IMG/VR virus record: IMGVR_UViG_3300042965_000128 | Coordinates: 1-64,000 of that record | Direction: 5' to 3' (one strand) | DNA length: 64,000 nt | Source of the DNA: a virus | Shown: piece by piece, positions 15,747 through 23,455 of the stretch | How the letters are laid out: each line of letters begins with the position of its first letter | How positions within the stretch are numbered: the first letter of the stretch is position 1 | The notes under the pieces: model-generated | Seen by the model: only the letters and a program-made list of their open reading frames with translations | Told to the model about the DNA's origin: nothing | The model's database searches: none | Program-made: the position numbers and the translations under genes

Positions 15747-17123
15747 ATGGGTTATCGTTTTGAAGAGGATAAGGTTCAGCCTGTAGTAATTGTTGAGCCG
15801 AGGTCGGATGGTTTTTCTGCGTTTGAGCATGATGATTATGTGATAAGCACCTATGCTTATTATACCTCGTTACCGGGAGGGCAACGGCTGGAAATACCGT
15901 TTGTGGTGCCTGTGAGTTATTTTTATCCTGAGGTAGATCTTATGGTTGTTGGTCCGGGGAGTGGTGTGGATGAGTTGGTTCAGCCCTTTGTTGTTGATGA
16001 GGATAATGTGTATTCATTTGTGGTGCCATTTAGGGGTTTATCGGTTTTCACGCTGATTGATGATTTTGAGGGGTATGCGGATACTGGTGCGTTGCGTGCG
16101 GTGTGGGTTCCGAGTGATGTGGCGAATACGCCTAATACGCTTGTTGTTGGTGATTCGTTTGGTAGCAAGTTTATGCGTATACAGACGACGAAGAATAATT
16201 CGGTTGGTGATTCTGTGCGCAGGACTTTTAGTTCTGTGCAGGACTGGTCGCAGTATACTGGGGTTCGGTTTCGTGTATTGTGTAATACGAATGCTTTTAT
16301 GCAGTTTCGTATAATTGATGAGGCAGGTTCGATAGTGTATGTAAGTATACCGCAGTATGGGAGTGTAACGAGTGCATATTTTCCTTTTACATCTTTTACA
16401 AAGGTTGGTGCTAATTTTGTTGATTTGAGTCGGGTTCAGGCGATTGAGTTTTATTGTGCGAATGATTCGCAGGTGACTAGTCTTCAGGTTGATGATATAT
16501 ATGTGGTGCGTATGCCGAACTTGATTTTGAAGTATCAGCTGGGTGAGGTGCAGTTATCGCCCTCGTTTAATTTTGTGCCGCTTTTGTTTGATGATGGTTC
16601 AGCGTATAAGGAGCTGGTTGTTACTGTACTGGATGTGACGGGCACGGTGTTAGATATATCGTTTGGTGTTTGGGATAGGAGTAAGGTATTGGATAGGAGT
16701 AAGGTGTATGGTGTGCGTTTCTTTGATTTTAGTGAGCAGGGTTTTGTGGGTGTTAATAATATGTCTTCGTTGCGTGCGCGGGTTTTGTCAGGTGGGGTGT
16801 GGGTTGGACTGGATAAGAATGTTGCATTTATGTTGACATCGGAGTTGCGTAGCAGGTTGAAGCGGTTGTTGTATTATGAGGTAACCCCGAATAATTTTCC
16901 TATTGGTTCGGGCACTGTGTCTGGTTTTTTGGTGAAGGATGGGCGTGTGGTTCGTTCATTATTCAATAATCAGGTCGGTTTAAGTTTTTATCCGAAGGAG
17001 GTGTGTTCTGATTTGATAAGGGATGAGCGTTTTGTTGTTGAGCTATGTCCTTTTCAGCCGCTGGATAGGTGGGTTCTGTTGAATGTGCGTTTGAATTTCA
17101 GGGTTGAACGGAGGATAGAATGA
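15747..17123 (+). CDS. Adhesin-like protein with CBM/jelly-roll domain
   Basis: 458 residues. Residues about 92-260 read as a beta-sandwich carbohydrate-binding-like domain: DDFEGYADTGALRAVW, a region on ordered change in a bound state (FRVLCNTNAFMQFRI) and a closing SLQVDDIYVV strand, as in CBM-type domains of bacterial glycosidases. The flanks are beta-rich and Val/Ser/Gly-rich. There is no catalytic motif and no signal peptide, so a virion surface protein that binds host glycans is the best guess. ATG 15747 has only a weak upstream GGGATTGG. It overlaps the next gene by ATGA. Confidence 0.6.
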   Translation: MGYRFEEDKVQPVVIVEPRSDGFSAFEHDDYVISTYAYYTSLPGGQRLEIPFVVPVSYFYPEVDLMVVGPGSGVDELVQPFVVDEDNVYSFVVPFRGLSVFTLIDDFEGYADTGALRAVWVPSDVANTPNTLVVGDSFGSKFMRIQTTKNNSVGDSVRRTFSSVQDWSQYTGVRFRVLCNTNAFMQFRIIDEAGSIVYVSIPQYGSVTSAYFPFTSFTKVGANFVDLSRVQAIEFYCANDSQVTSLQVDDIYVVRMPNLILKYQLGEVQLSPSFNFVPLLFDDGSAYKELVVTVLDVTGTVLDISFGVWDRSKVLDRSKVYGVRFFDFSEQGFVGVNNMSSLRARVLSGGVWVGLDKNVAFMLTSELRSRLKRLLYYEVTPNNFPIGSGTVSGFLVKDGRVVRSLFNNQVGLSFYPKEVCSDLIRDERFVVELCPFQPLDRWVLLNVRLNFRVERRIE

Positions 17124-17788
17124 TAGAGTTGACGTGGGGTGAATTTAGGAATTTGATTCTGGCACATGACTTGTTGCGTTGTGTCAATTATGTAGATCTT
17201 GGTAGGTATTATTTGTTGTGGGTTTCGGTTGAGAATGTTTTATTCAGGTGTCAGGTATATAAGAATTCATTTGAGGCTTCTGAGTTTGAGGCGTTGCGTG
17301 ATAGGATCCCGGTTCAGGAGCGTTTTGATGAGGTTGGGCATAGGGTTATAGCGCGGGGTTTGGGTGTTTTGCCGGGTAATACGGTTTGGGCGGGTGCGAT
17401 GAATGGTCTGGATTTCAGGTTTGGTATTATTGCGGGTGTAGAGAACTTTTTTGATATGCAGCTGGATAGGGATAGGTTTTTGTGGGGTGGTCGCTACGTG
17501 ATAGTGGATGAAGCCGCGATAAATGTGAATGATTATATTGAGTTGAGTATAATTGATAAGGATAATGTGCTTGGGTTGTTTGATGTGTATGGTGTGCCAC
17601 CGGGTGGTTTTCTTGAGCTTAAAAAGTTTGTAAGGAAGTGGTGGGTGTATAAGACACCGGTATTTGAATTTGTGAGTGAGGATGCTACATATTTGCCTCA
17701 GGGTCTTTATATCAGGTGTGGGTATCGGAGTTTTGGAACGGTTGATAATACACTGTTATTTACACTTTACTTTTTTGAAGATGTTTGA
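17120..17788 (+). CDS. Probable virion or adhesin-associated protein, 222 aa
   Basis: No family is recognised. Beta-rich, aromatic and poor in Lys, like the preceding adhesin; the ATG overlaps its stop. Two Gly-rich turns (GLGVLPGN, YGVPPGGFLEL) separate strand-rich segments. By position and composition it probably belongs with the adhesin as a structural or attachment protein. Confidence 0.5.
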   Translation: MIELTWGEFRNLILAHDLLRCVNYVDLGRYYLLWVSVENVLFRCQVYKNSFEASEFEALRDRIPVQERFDEVGHRVIARGLGVLPGNTVWAGAMNGLDFRFGIIAGVENFFDMQLDRDRFLWGGRYVIVDEAAINVNDYIELSIIDKDNVLGLFDVYGVPPGGFLELKKFVRKWWVYKTPVFEFVSEDATYLPQGLYIRCGYRSFGTVDNTLLFTLYFFEDV

Positions 17789-17814
17789 TAAGGTTGAGAG
17801 TGTGAGGTTTAAAG

Positions 17815-17997
17815 ATGGCTGATAAGGTGGTGGTAGCAGTGGTTAATGCGAGTGGTGAGGTGGTGAAGGGTGGTGTGCAGGATGGTAAGATCGTGGGTGT
17901 TTTAGAGGATGCTAATGTTGAGAAGCGGAAGGTGGAGAGGAAAATAGATACGCTGATCAGTGAGGTGGTCAAACAAAGGACTGCTGGTAAGGGTTAG
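17815..17997 (+). CDS. Small protein, 60 aa
   Basis: ATG 17815. The first half repeats Val/Gly strand patterns (KVVVAVVNASGEVVKGG), the second is a charged helix (NVEKRKVERKIDTL). No family is recognised. It may be an accessory of the preceding surface proteins. Confidence 0.5.
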   Translation: MADKVVVAVVNASGEVVKGGVQDGKIVGVLEDANVEKRKVERKIDTLISEVVKQRTAGKG

Positions 17998-18114
17998 AGT
18001 TGATGGGTTGGAGAGATTTAAAATGTGGGGAATGTGGTTTAATTTAGGCGGAGATTTAATTATAGGCTCTATTTGATTTAAAATTGATTAGAGAAGATTG
18101 AAGGGGTGATAGTG

Positions 18115-18354
18115 ATGGCTGATAGAGGTCTTGAGGGCAAGATCAGAAGAGTTGATATTAAGTTGGATGGTGCGATATCTTATGCGAGGCAATCGCTTGG
18201 TGAACTTGATGATGCGATAGATGTTCTAAAGGTTCTTGTTTCTGCTGGTTATGTGAGTGGTGGTCGGGTGCGGAGGCTTGAGAGGCTGGCGCATGATTTG
18301 CATTCGGTCATTGAGAAGCTGGAGGAGTTTTCCGATGAGTTTATGGAATTTTGA
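18115..18354 (+). CDS. Small helical-hairpin protein
   Basis: 79 residues. Two amphipathic helices flank a turn LVSAGYVSGGRVRRL, the pattern shared by a dispersed set of phage genes here. ATG 18115 is chosen over GTG 18106 (AAGGGG about 8 nt upstream). Probably oligomeric coiled coil; function unknown. Confidence 0.6.
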   Translation: MADRGLEGKIRRVDIKLDGAISYARQSLGELDDAIDVLKVLVSAGYVSGGRVRRLERLAHDLHSVIEKLEEFSDEFMEF

Positions 18355-18374
18355 ATTTTGGTTGGGTAGTAGAG

Positions 18375-18761
18375 ATGATGAGGGTTAATAGGGTTATAAG
18401 CCGGTTGTATGGTATTTTGCGTGGCGATTTGAAGCGTTATGCCTCTACGGTTTATATTCTTAATACGCCTGTTTTGACGGATTGGGGTGAGTATGTTTTT
18501 CGTCCGATAAGCGTTGATGAGGCGCTTGAGTTGTTGGAGGGTGGTTTTGTTTCGGCGGTTGGGCATGAGGGGACAGCACAGATTCTGTCACAACTGCTCG
18601 GTGTGAAGGTTCCTGTGAGTCGGATTCAGATAAGGATGAATGTTGGTGATAAGGCGTTGGTTTTTAGGGTTTTAACGAGGTTACCTGAGGGGAAGGTTTT
18701 GACAGAGGAGGAGTTAAGGAAGCTTCCGTGGACGATTGGGTTGTTGGAGCGTGTGCGGTGA
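18375..18761 (+). CDS. DUF1874 family anti-CRISPR ring nuclease (AcrIII-1-like)
   Basis: 128 residues. Residues 25-128 match the DUF1874 fold (YddF, STIV B116, SIRV1 gp29): VYILNTPVL, then FVSAVGHEGTAQILSQLLG, then RIQIRMNVGDKALVFRVL and TRLPEGKVLT. In the AcrIII-1 members of this family a His and an Arg...Glu pair destroy cyclic tetra-adenylate and so silence type III CRISPR signalling; the equivalents here are His64, Arg102 and Glu105. An extra basic N-terminal stretch of about 25 residues precedes the domain. Start ATG 18375 or 18378; a TTG at 18351 is possible. It overlaps the next, membrane-protein gene. Phage-encoded counter-defence is the likely role. Confidence 0.88.
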   Translation: MMRVNRVISRLYGILRGDLKRYASTVYILNTPVLTDWGEYVFRPISVDEALELLEGGFVSAVGHEGTAQILSQLLGVKVPVSRIQIRMNVGDKALVFRVLTRLPEGKVLTEEELRKLPWTIGLLERVR

Positions 18762-18994
18762 TGTTTGGTTGGAATATTAGGGAGAGGTTTATTGGTTTTT
18801 TGAAGTCGTTGGTAGAGGTGGTCAGGCGTGATGACGTAGTTAGTTTGGCTTTTGGTTGTCTCTTTGTTTTGCTGGGATTCGTGGGAGTTTTGTTGAATGC
18901 AGAAGGGTTGATTTCGAGATTGCTATCTCTGGTTTATTGTATTGTGATGATTGTGGGAGTGTGGCTCGTTTTTAACAGTTTAGGGAAGGGATGA
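18761..18994 (+). CDS. Small membrane protein, holin-like
   Basis: 77 residues. A basic N-terminal amphipathic segment is followed by two hydrophobic stretches (about 27-46 and 51-72), separated by a short polar loop, typical of small holins. ATG 18761 overlaps the stop of the DUF1874 gene (TGATG). The following gene starts within its stop. Holin identity rests on topology and neighbours only. Confidence 0.5.
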   Translation: MFGWNIRERFIGFLKSLVEVVRRDDVVSLAFGCLFVLLGFVGVLLNAEGLISRLLSLVYCIVMIVGVWLVFNSLGKG

Positions 18995-19392
18995 GGAGAT
19001 ATTTTTTTGTGCTTTATAAGAATCCGTCAAGCATTGATGATAGAGAGAATTATGTGGTTGTTTCGCCTGGAGAGTTATTGCTGGCGGTTGGATGGGTGCG
19101 GGCGATTATTTCCACAATTGCGATTTTGAGAATGGACTTTGAAGCAATCACTTTAAAGCCCTTCATTATTGCTGAGAAGGTTCTTTCAACGAGAATGTTT
19201 GTTCATGAATTCACACATTTGAGGCAACAAGAAGATGATGGACTGATAAAATTCTGTATCAAGTATCTGTGGGAGTGGTTTAAAAATTTCTTTTTCAAAA
19301 AAGAGACAAGGTTTAATTTTTTTGAGTCTTATTGGAATATATCTTATGAGGTTGAGGCGAGGGAGGCAGCAGAGAATTTTCAGAGGGCATGA
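18991..19392 (+). CDS. HExxH zinc-peptidase-like protein
   Basis: 133 residues. VHEFTHLRQQ (71-80) is a zincin HExxH motif (His72, Glu73, His76). A later YEVEAREAAENF segment can supply the third acidic ligand, as in small phage and prophage HExxH proteins. A hydrophobic stretch near 29-46 may be buried or membrane-associated. It sits between a holin-like gene and an NlpC/P60-type hydrolase with 4-nt overlaps, suggesting a joint role in envelope processing. From about 19090 the DNA is noticeably richer in A and C than neighbours. Confidence 0.6.
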   Translation: MRRYFFVLYKNPSSIDDRENYVVVSPGELLLAVGWVRAIISTIAILRMDFEAITLKPFIIAEKVLSTRMFVHEFTHLRQQEDDGLIKFCIKYLWEWFKNFFFKKETRFNFFESYWNISYEVEAREAAENFQRA

Positions 19393-19970
19393 GAGTGGGA
19401 TATTTGGTTGAGGGTGCGATAGGTTTTTCAAGTTCGCCTTCGTGGATTAGCAGGGTGATAAGGTGGTTTACGAGGTCGAGGTGGTCGCATTGTTTTGTTG
19501 TTTGGAAGGTGACTGGACCTGACGATGATGATATTCTTTTGGTAGAGGCGGGTGAATTTCAGGTTCAGATAGTTACATTAGGAAAGTATATGAGAGGAAA
19601 TTACGAATTTGAGATTTTAGATGTATCTTCGTTGATAAATTCAGAAAAGAAAAAAGAAGCGGATAAAAAGTTAGTGTCAAAAGTTGAAACGCTTTATGGC
19701 TGGCTACAATTGATAGGATTTGGAATTGTTATTTTGTTAAGAAAGTGGTTTGGCTGGAAGAGTAAGAAAAATATCTGGGGGCGGGGCAAAATCTGTTCAG
19801 AAGTTGTTGCGGAGTATTTGATTGATTGCGGAATTGATTACAAAAGTTTATGCGGTGACAAGGATATAAATTTAATCTCACCAGAGGATATATATAAGTT
19901 CTTGGAATCAAGGAATTGTGATGTTATAATGTTTAAAAGATTTAACAAAAAAAGTAATAGGAGGTGCTGA
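19389..19970 (+). CDS. Permuted NlpC/P60 (YiiX-like) cysteine hydrolase
   Basis: 193 residues. The order of catalytic residues is circularly permuted: His34 in WSHCFVV comes first and Cys136 in GKICSEVVAEYL comes later, as in YiiX/YebB-type papain-like amidases. A hydrophobic segment (about 104-117) lies between. Such enzymes cut amide bonds in peptidoglycan or lipoproteins, so a lysis or wall-modifying role fits. The ATG overlaps the upstream peptidase gene. The base composition is more A-rich than surrounding genes. Confidence 0.7.
   Translation: MRVGYLVEGAIGFSSSPSWISRVIRWFTRSRWSHCFVVWKVTGPDDDDILLVEAGEFQVQIVTLGKYMRGNYEFEILDVSSLINSEKKKEADKKLVSKVETLYGWLQLIGFGIVILLRKWFGWKSKKNIWGRGKICSEVVAEYLIDCGIDYKSLCGDKDINLISPEDIYKFLESRNCDVIMFKRFNKKSNRRC
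19902..19930 (+). promoter_or_regulatory. Possible sigma-70 promoter
   Basis: TTGGAA (19902-19907), 17-bp spacer, perfect TATAAT (19925-19930), 42 nt before the next start codon. It lies inside the end of the upstream gene; the -35 matches only four of six positions. Confidence 0.35.
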
Positions 19971-19971
19971 T

Positions 19972-20202
19972 ATGGCGAGAGAAGAAAGGATGAAAGAGTT
20001 GGTGGTAGGGAGGTTTAGGAGTGCCCTGAATATACTCTGGGATGCTCTTGAGTTGTTTGAAACTGCCGCGGAGGGTTTAGAGGATTTAGTGGATGAAGAT
20101 CCTATAGGTTACAGGGCAAGGTATGAGAGGATAAGGGAGGATCTGAGAAGGATTTGGGACGCGGGAGAGAGGATAGAGAGGGAAATTAGGCGTTTAAGGT
20201 AG
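19972..20202 (+). CDS. Small helical-hairpin protein
   Basis: 76 residues, highly charged (Arg/Glu), two helices around a short DEDPIGYRARYERI turn. The leader AATAGGAGGTGCTGAT is nearly the same as that of several other members of the set. No transmembrane segment. Confidence 0.6.
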   Translation: MAREERMKELVVGRFRSALNILWDALELFETAAEGLEDLVDEDPIGYRARYERIREDLRRIWDAGERIEREIRRLR

Positions 20203-20213
20203 TGGGTGTGGTG

Positions 20214-20501
20214 ATGGATAGGACTCTGGCGCGGTTGCTTCATTTTTTATCTGAGAGGTCGTTTGAGCGGCTTCGTGATAGGGTATATGCATTGAAAGAG
20301 TTTTTAATGGATAAGATGCTAGGTGAGCTCGCAGGTTATGTTAAGGAGTTTAAGAGCGTTTTATCAAAAGATGAATATCAGACTTTGATTAAGTTTTTTA
20401 TGGATTTTGAGGATGTGGTTAAGGAGGATCTGGAAGAACTTTTGAATGATGTTGAAGCACTTTTGAAGAGGCTGGATAAGATAACTGGTTTCAAGCGTTG
20501 A
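20214..20501 (+). CDS. Small helical-hairpin protein
   Basis: 95 residues. Helix, turn FKSVLSKDEYQTL, helix; Leu/Asp/Glu heptads in the second half indicate coiled coil. ATG 20214 is preferred to GTG 20202, which overlaps the preceding stop. Same set as 18115 and 22803. Confidence 0.6.
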   Translation: MDRTLARLLHFLSERSFERLRDRVYALKEFLMDKMLGELAGYVKEFKSVLSKDEYQTLIKFFMDFEDVVKEDLEELLNDVEALLKRLDKITGFKR

Positions 20502-20548
20502 TCGGTTGTTTGAATTAATTCGGTTTGTTGTGGTGATTTAAATTAAAA

Positions 20549-20749
20549 TTGATTGAGACCGAGGGGATTAAGTATATTGGTTCCAAGGAAAGATTACTGC
20601 CTTATATTTTGGATTTTGTTCGGCGGTTGCGTCCTCGTGTGGTGCTTGATGCGGTGGGCGAATGGGTGGGTAAGGGGAATGCTGGTGATAAGGAATTTTT
20701 GTTTTTTGTTGAGAATGTAGTCGCTGATGGAAGGGATCAGACGAATTGA
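20549..20749 (+). pseudogene. Remnant of a D12-class adenine methylase N-terminus
   Basis: The translated frame opens with KYIGSKERLLPYIL, the typical start of D12 (Dam-type) methylases, and a VVLDAV strand, but the Gly-rich SAM loop and all later motifs are absent and the frame ends after about 66 codons. TTG 20549 has no good ribosome site. It overlaps the following methyltransferase gene by 23 nt. An intact D12 gene is present at 33730. Most likely a decayed gene fused next to a replacement. Confidence 0.5.
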
Positions 20750-21705
20750 TACTGATGAGGAGCTGCGTTCGAGGTTGCTATCCTTGTGTCGTTTGAGTTA
20801 CGGTGATATTTGGGTGGATGCGGTTAGGGGTCACAGGGTGGGTGTTCTGGATGCTACTAAATTGGAGGATGTGCAACGGATTATGGGTGGGGAAAAAGGC
20901 GCGGTTGGTATTGAATGACCCGCCCTATAATTTGGTGGTTGGTAATGCTAAAAGTGCGTATCTTTTCAAGGTTGATATTGGGGCTTATTTAGAATTTTCA
21001 CGGGGGTGGATCCAAAATGCTGTTTATGTCATGGATGCTGATTCGCATTTGTATATATGGGTGGGTGCAGATTACAGGGATGGTTTTCAGCCCCTTCCTG
21101 ACTTAATGATTTTATTGCGTGAGTTTAAGGAGTTGAAGCCGCGGAATTTTATCACGATGCGTAATCAGCGTGGTTATGGGACGCGGCGGAATTGGATGTG
21201 GGTAAGACAGGAACTTCTTTATTATGTTAAGGGTAATCCGGAGTTCTATGTGGATGCGGAATATACTGAAATTCCGAAGATAGTCAGGGGTTATTATAAG
21301 AAAGTAGGAGGTGAGGTTAAGGAGAATTTAGTGCGGAGCAGGTCTAAATTTATAAGAGCGGGGAATGTCTGGGTTGATATACAGCAGGTTTTTTACAGGA
21401 TGGAGGAGAATGTTCCGGGGTGTTATGCGCAGAAGCCGTTGAAGGCGATTGAACGTATAATTCGTTCTGCCACGAAGGAAGGTGAGTTGGTGGTAGATTT
21501 TTTTGCACACTCTGGTACGACGTTGATCGCTGGAGAAAGACTGAAGAGGGTGGTATATACTTTTGATATTGATCCTGTATTTGCTGAAATAACGATAAGG
21601 AGATTGGAGCGTTATAGAAGCACAGGGAAAACGGGCTGGCAGTGGGAGAGTCCCTTTCCTGAGTTAGGTAGTGCTTTTTTAGTTGGATTGGGTGTTTGGG
21701 CTTGA
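20727..21705 (+). CDS. Beta-class DNA methyltransferase, frameshifted
   Basis: Two frames together make one methyltransferase of about 325 residues. The first (from ATG 20727) ends in GVLDATKLEDVQRIMGGEK; the second continues with RLVLNDPPYNLVVG. The break falls at the run of five A at 20893-20897; removing one A restores a continuous reading. Motif IV is DPPY (from 20917) and the SAM motif comes late as DFFAHSGTTL, the beta-class order. Methylation of adenine-N6 or cytosine-N4 in phage DNA is likely. The shift may be a true mutation, slippage during transcription, or a sequencing error in the homopolymer. Confidence 0.7.
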
Positions 21706-21752
21706 TTTTTGGAAAATGCTGGTTTAGGATTTGATTTGTAGATTGATTGCAG

Positions 21753-22418
21753 ATGCGGGCGATGAAGGTGGCATTGGATATAGGTCATTTGTATAAGAGG
21801 AGCAATCCGGGTGATAAGGGAGCATTGTATGAAGGAATTTATGAGGCTGATTTTGTATTTAATTATGTGAGGAAAGCGTATCAATTACTGGAGGGTGAAA
21901 ACGGTATTGAAGTTTATATGTCTGATCCCTTGAAGGGTATTCTGGTTGGTGATTATTGGGAAAGAAGGAGGTGGGTGAATGAGCGGTTTGGTGAGACTGA
22001 TTTGTATCTTCAATGTCACTTGAATAGTGGGAATGGTAATTATGCTTTAGTGATGTGTGTATTGGGTTTTGATTATGATGAGAAGGTTAATAGGGTTAGG
22101 CCAGTTGTTCCAGATGAGCTGGTTGAGATTGAAAGAATGTATGGTCAGGTTTTAGCGATGAATACGCAGAAGTTTTTAGGGCTTCAGGTTAGGGATTTTG
22201 ATGAAGCGAAGGATTTTGTCTGGAGTTTGAAGAGGGGAGAAAGAGGGTATGATATAGTTAAGCAGTTCAAGTGTCCCGCATTTGTCTATGAGCCCTGTTT
22301 TATAGATAACACATATCATTTTGAGAATTTGAAAAGTGGGGTGTGGGTAGAGGCTATAGCGAAGGCTATTTGGAGGTCATGTATTGAAATCAGGGATAGG
22401 ATTAGTTATAATGGGTGA
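21753..22418 (+). CDS. N-acetylmuramoyl-L-alanine amidase (Amidase_3)
   Basis: 221 residues from ATG 21753 (21762 also possible, and neither has a strong ribosome site). The zinc ligands of the Amidase_3 family are in order: His12 in ALDIGH, Glu31 in GIYEADF and His89 in LQCHLNS. The catalytic Glu lies in a late FVYEPCFIDN segment, matching the family's VEPGF..N. The enzyme cuts the bond between muramic acid and L-alanine in peptidoglycan. There is no signal peptide, so release would depend on a holin. A probable endolysin. Confidence 0.85.
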   Translation: MRAMKVALDIGHLYKRSNPGDKGALYEGIYEADFVFNYVRKAYQLLEGENGIEVYMSDPLKGILVGDYWERRRWVNERFGETDLYLQCHLNSGNGNYALVMCVLGFDYDEKVNRVRPVVPDELVEIERMYGQVLAMNTQKFLGLQVRDFDEAKDFVWSLKRGERGYDIVKQFKCPAFVYEPCFIDNTYHFENLKSGVWVEAIAKAIWRSCIEIRDRISYNG

Positions 22419-22451
22419 AGGATTAAGGAATTTAAATAAGGAGGTGCTGTT

Positions 22452-22760
22452 ATGCGTAGATATGGGATGACTTTGGAGGAGTTTGTGGAGGAGATGATAG
22501 CGATGGGGAGGGAGTTGGTTAATATGGGTTATAAGAGGGTGGATGAGTTGAGGCAGTTTTATGGTAAGGTAGATGAATTGAGCAGGTTGCTTGATGAGGC
22601 GCATATTGGTGGTGAGTTGTCGACGCGTGAATATAGAAATTTAAATGAAAGGCTCACGATGATAATGGATATGGTGAAGGATGCGTCCAGTATAGGTAAG
22701 CGTGCTGTGGATGCGTTGAATAAATTTTTAATGGATGTAGGCGGTTTGTTAAAAAAGTAG
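22452..22760 (+). CDS. Small helical-hairpin protein
   Basis: 102 residues. Long N-terminal helix, turn AHIGGELSTREYRNL, second helix ending KKK-type basic tail. Preceded by TTTAAATAAGGAGGTGCTG, a leader shared with 26400 and 19972. Met-rich first helix. Function unknown. Confidence 0.65.
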   Translation: MRRYGMTLEEFVEEMIAMGRELVNMGYKRVDELRQFYGKVDELSRLLDEAHIGGELSTREYRNLNERLTMIMDMVKDASSIGKRAVDALNKFLMDVGGLLKK

Positions 22761-22802
22761 GTTTAGTGAGAAGATTAAAGAATTTTAATAAGGAGGTGTA
22801 GC

Positions 22803-23105
22803 ATGAACGGTGATTTTTTAAGGGACATCGTAAGGAAGTTCAGGGCAGTAGAAGGGCGGTTTGAAAGACATCTACTCGGCATAGTTGACCAGTTTCTGGA
22901 GGAGTTAGAGAGAATGCGTGGTGCAGTGGCTGATGCAGTGCGGAGGGGTGAAATCTCGCGGGATATACGGGAAGATATTTTAGCGACGGTTGATGCGATT
23001 GTTGCTAAGGTAGAAGGTACGGATTCAATTGTCGGTAAGGTTGGGGAAATAAAGAGGTTGATAGAGGAGTTGAAAGATTATATTGAAGAACGTTATGGCG
23101 ATTAG
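22803..23105 (+). CDS. Small helical-hairpin protein
   Basis: 100 residues. N-terminal helix with FRAVEGRFERHLL, turn AVRRGEISRDIREDI, then coiled-coil helix ending in ELKDYIEERYGD. ATG 22803 follows TAATAAGGAGGTGTAGC. One of the clearest examples of the family turn A-x2-G-x-I-S. Confidence 0.65.
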   Translation: MNGDFLRDIVRKFRAVEGRFERHLLGIVDQFLEELERMRGAVADAVRRGEISRDIREDILATVDAIVAKVEGTDSIVGKVGEIKRLIEELKDYIEERYGD

Positions 23106-23197
23106 GGCGGTAACATCGTTTTGTGGTCGTCTGGTCTCTGTGGAGGCAGATGCGGTTTGGTAGTTGGAATTCGATTTAGTATTTTATTTTGGAGTGT

Positions 23198-23455
23198 ATG
23201 ATGGGGCGTTTTGATAAGTTGCGTTTTTTGCTTCAGCAGGCGGGTTTGCTGGATGTGAATAAGTGTTTGCTGGATGTTGATTTATCAAAGTCGTTGAAGT
23301 TGCTCGAGTTGAGTGGTAGTTTGCACTCTTTGTCTGATGATGATTTGCGGGCTTTATATGATTTGGTTGAAGAGGAGATTAGGGATAGGAGGGCGGGTTT
23401 GTATCGGCTTTTGGGTTTGTTGAAGGATGAAATGGCGCGTAGGGGTCTGACATGA
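23198..23455 (+). CDS. Small helical protein upstream of tailspike-like gene
   Basis: About 85 residues from ATG 23198 (GGAG 4 nt upstream; 23201 is also possible). Helical with an SLSDDDLRALYDLVEEEI segment and a basic C-terminal helix. It overlaps the beta-helix gene by ATGA, so it may be its chaperone or assembly partner; this is inferred from position only. Confidence 0.55.
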   Translation: MMGRFDKLRFLLQQAGLLDVNKCLLDVDLSKSLKLLELSGSLHSLSDDDLRALYDLVEEEIRDRRAGLYRLLGLLKDEMARRGLT

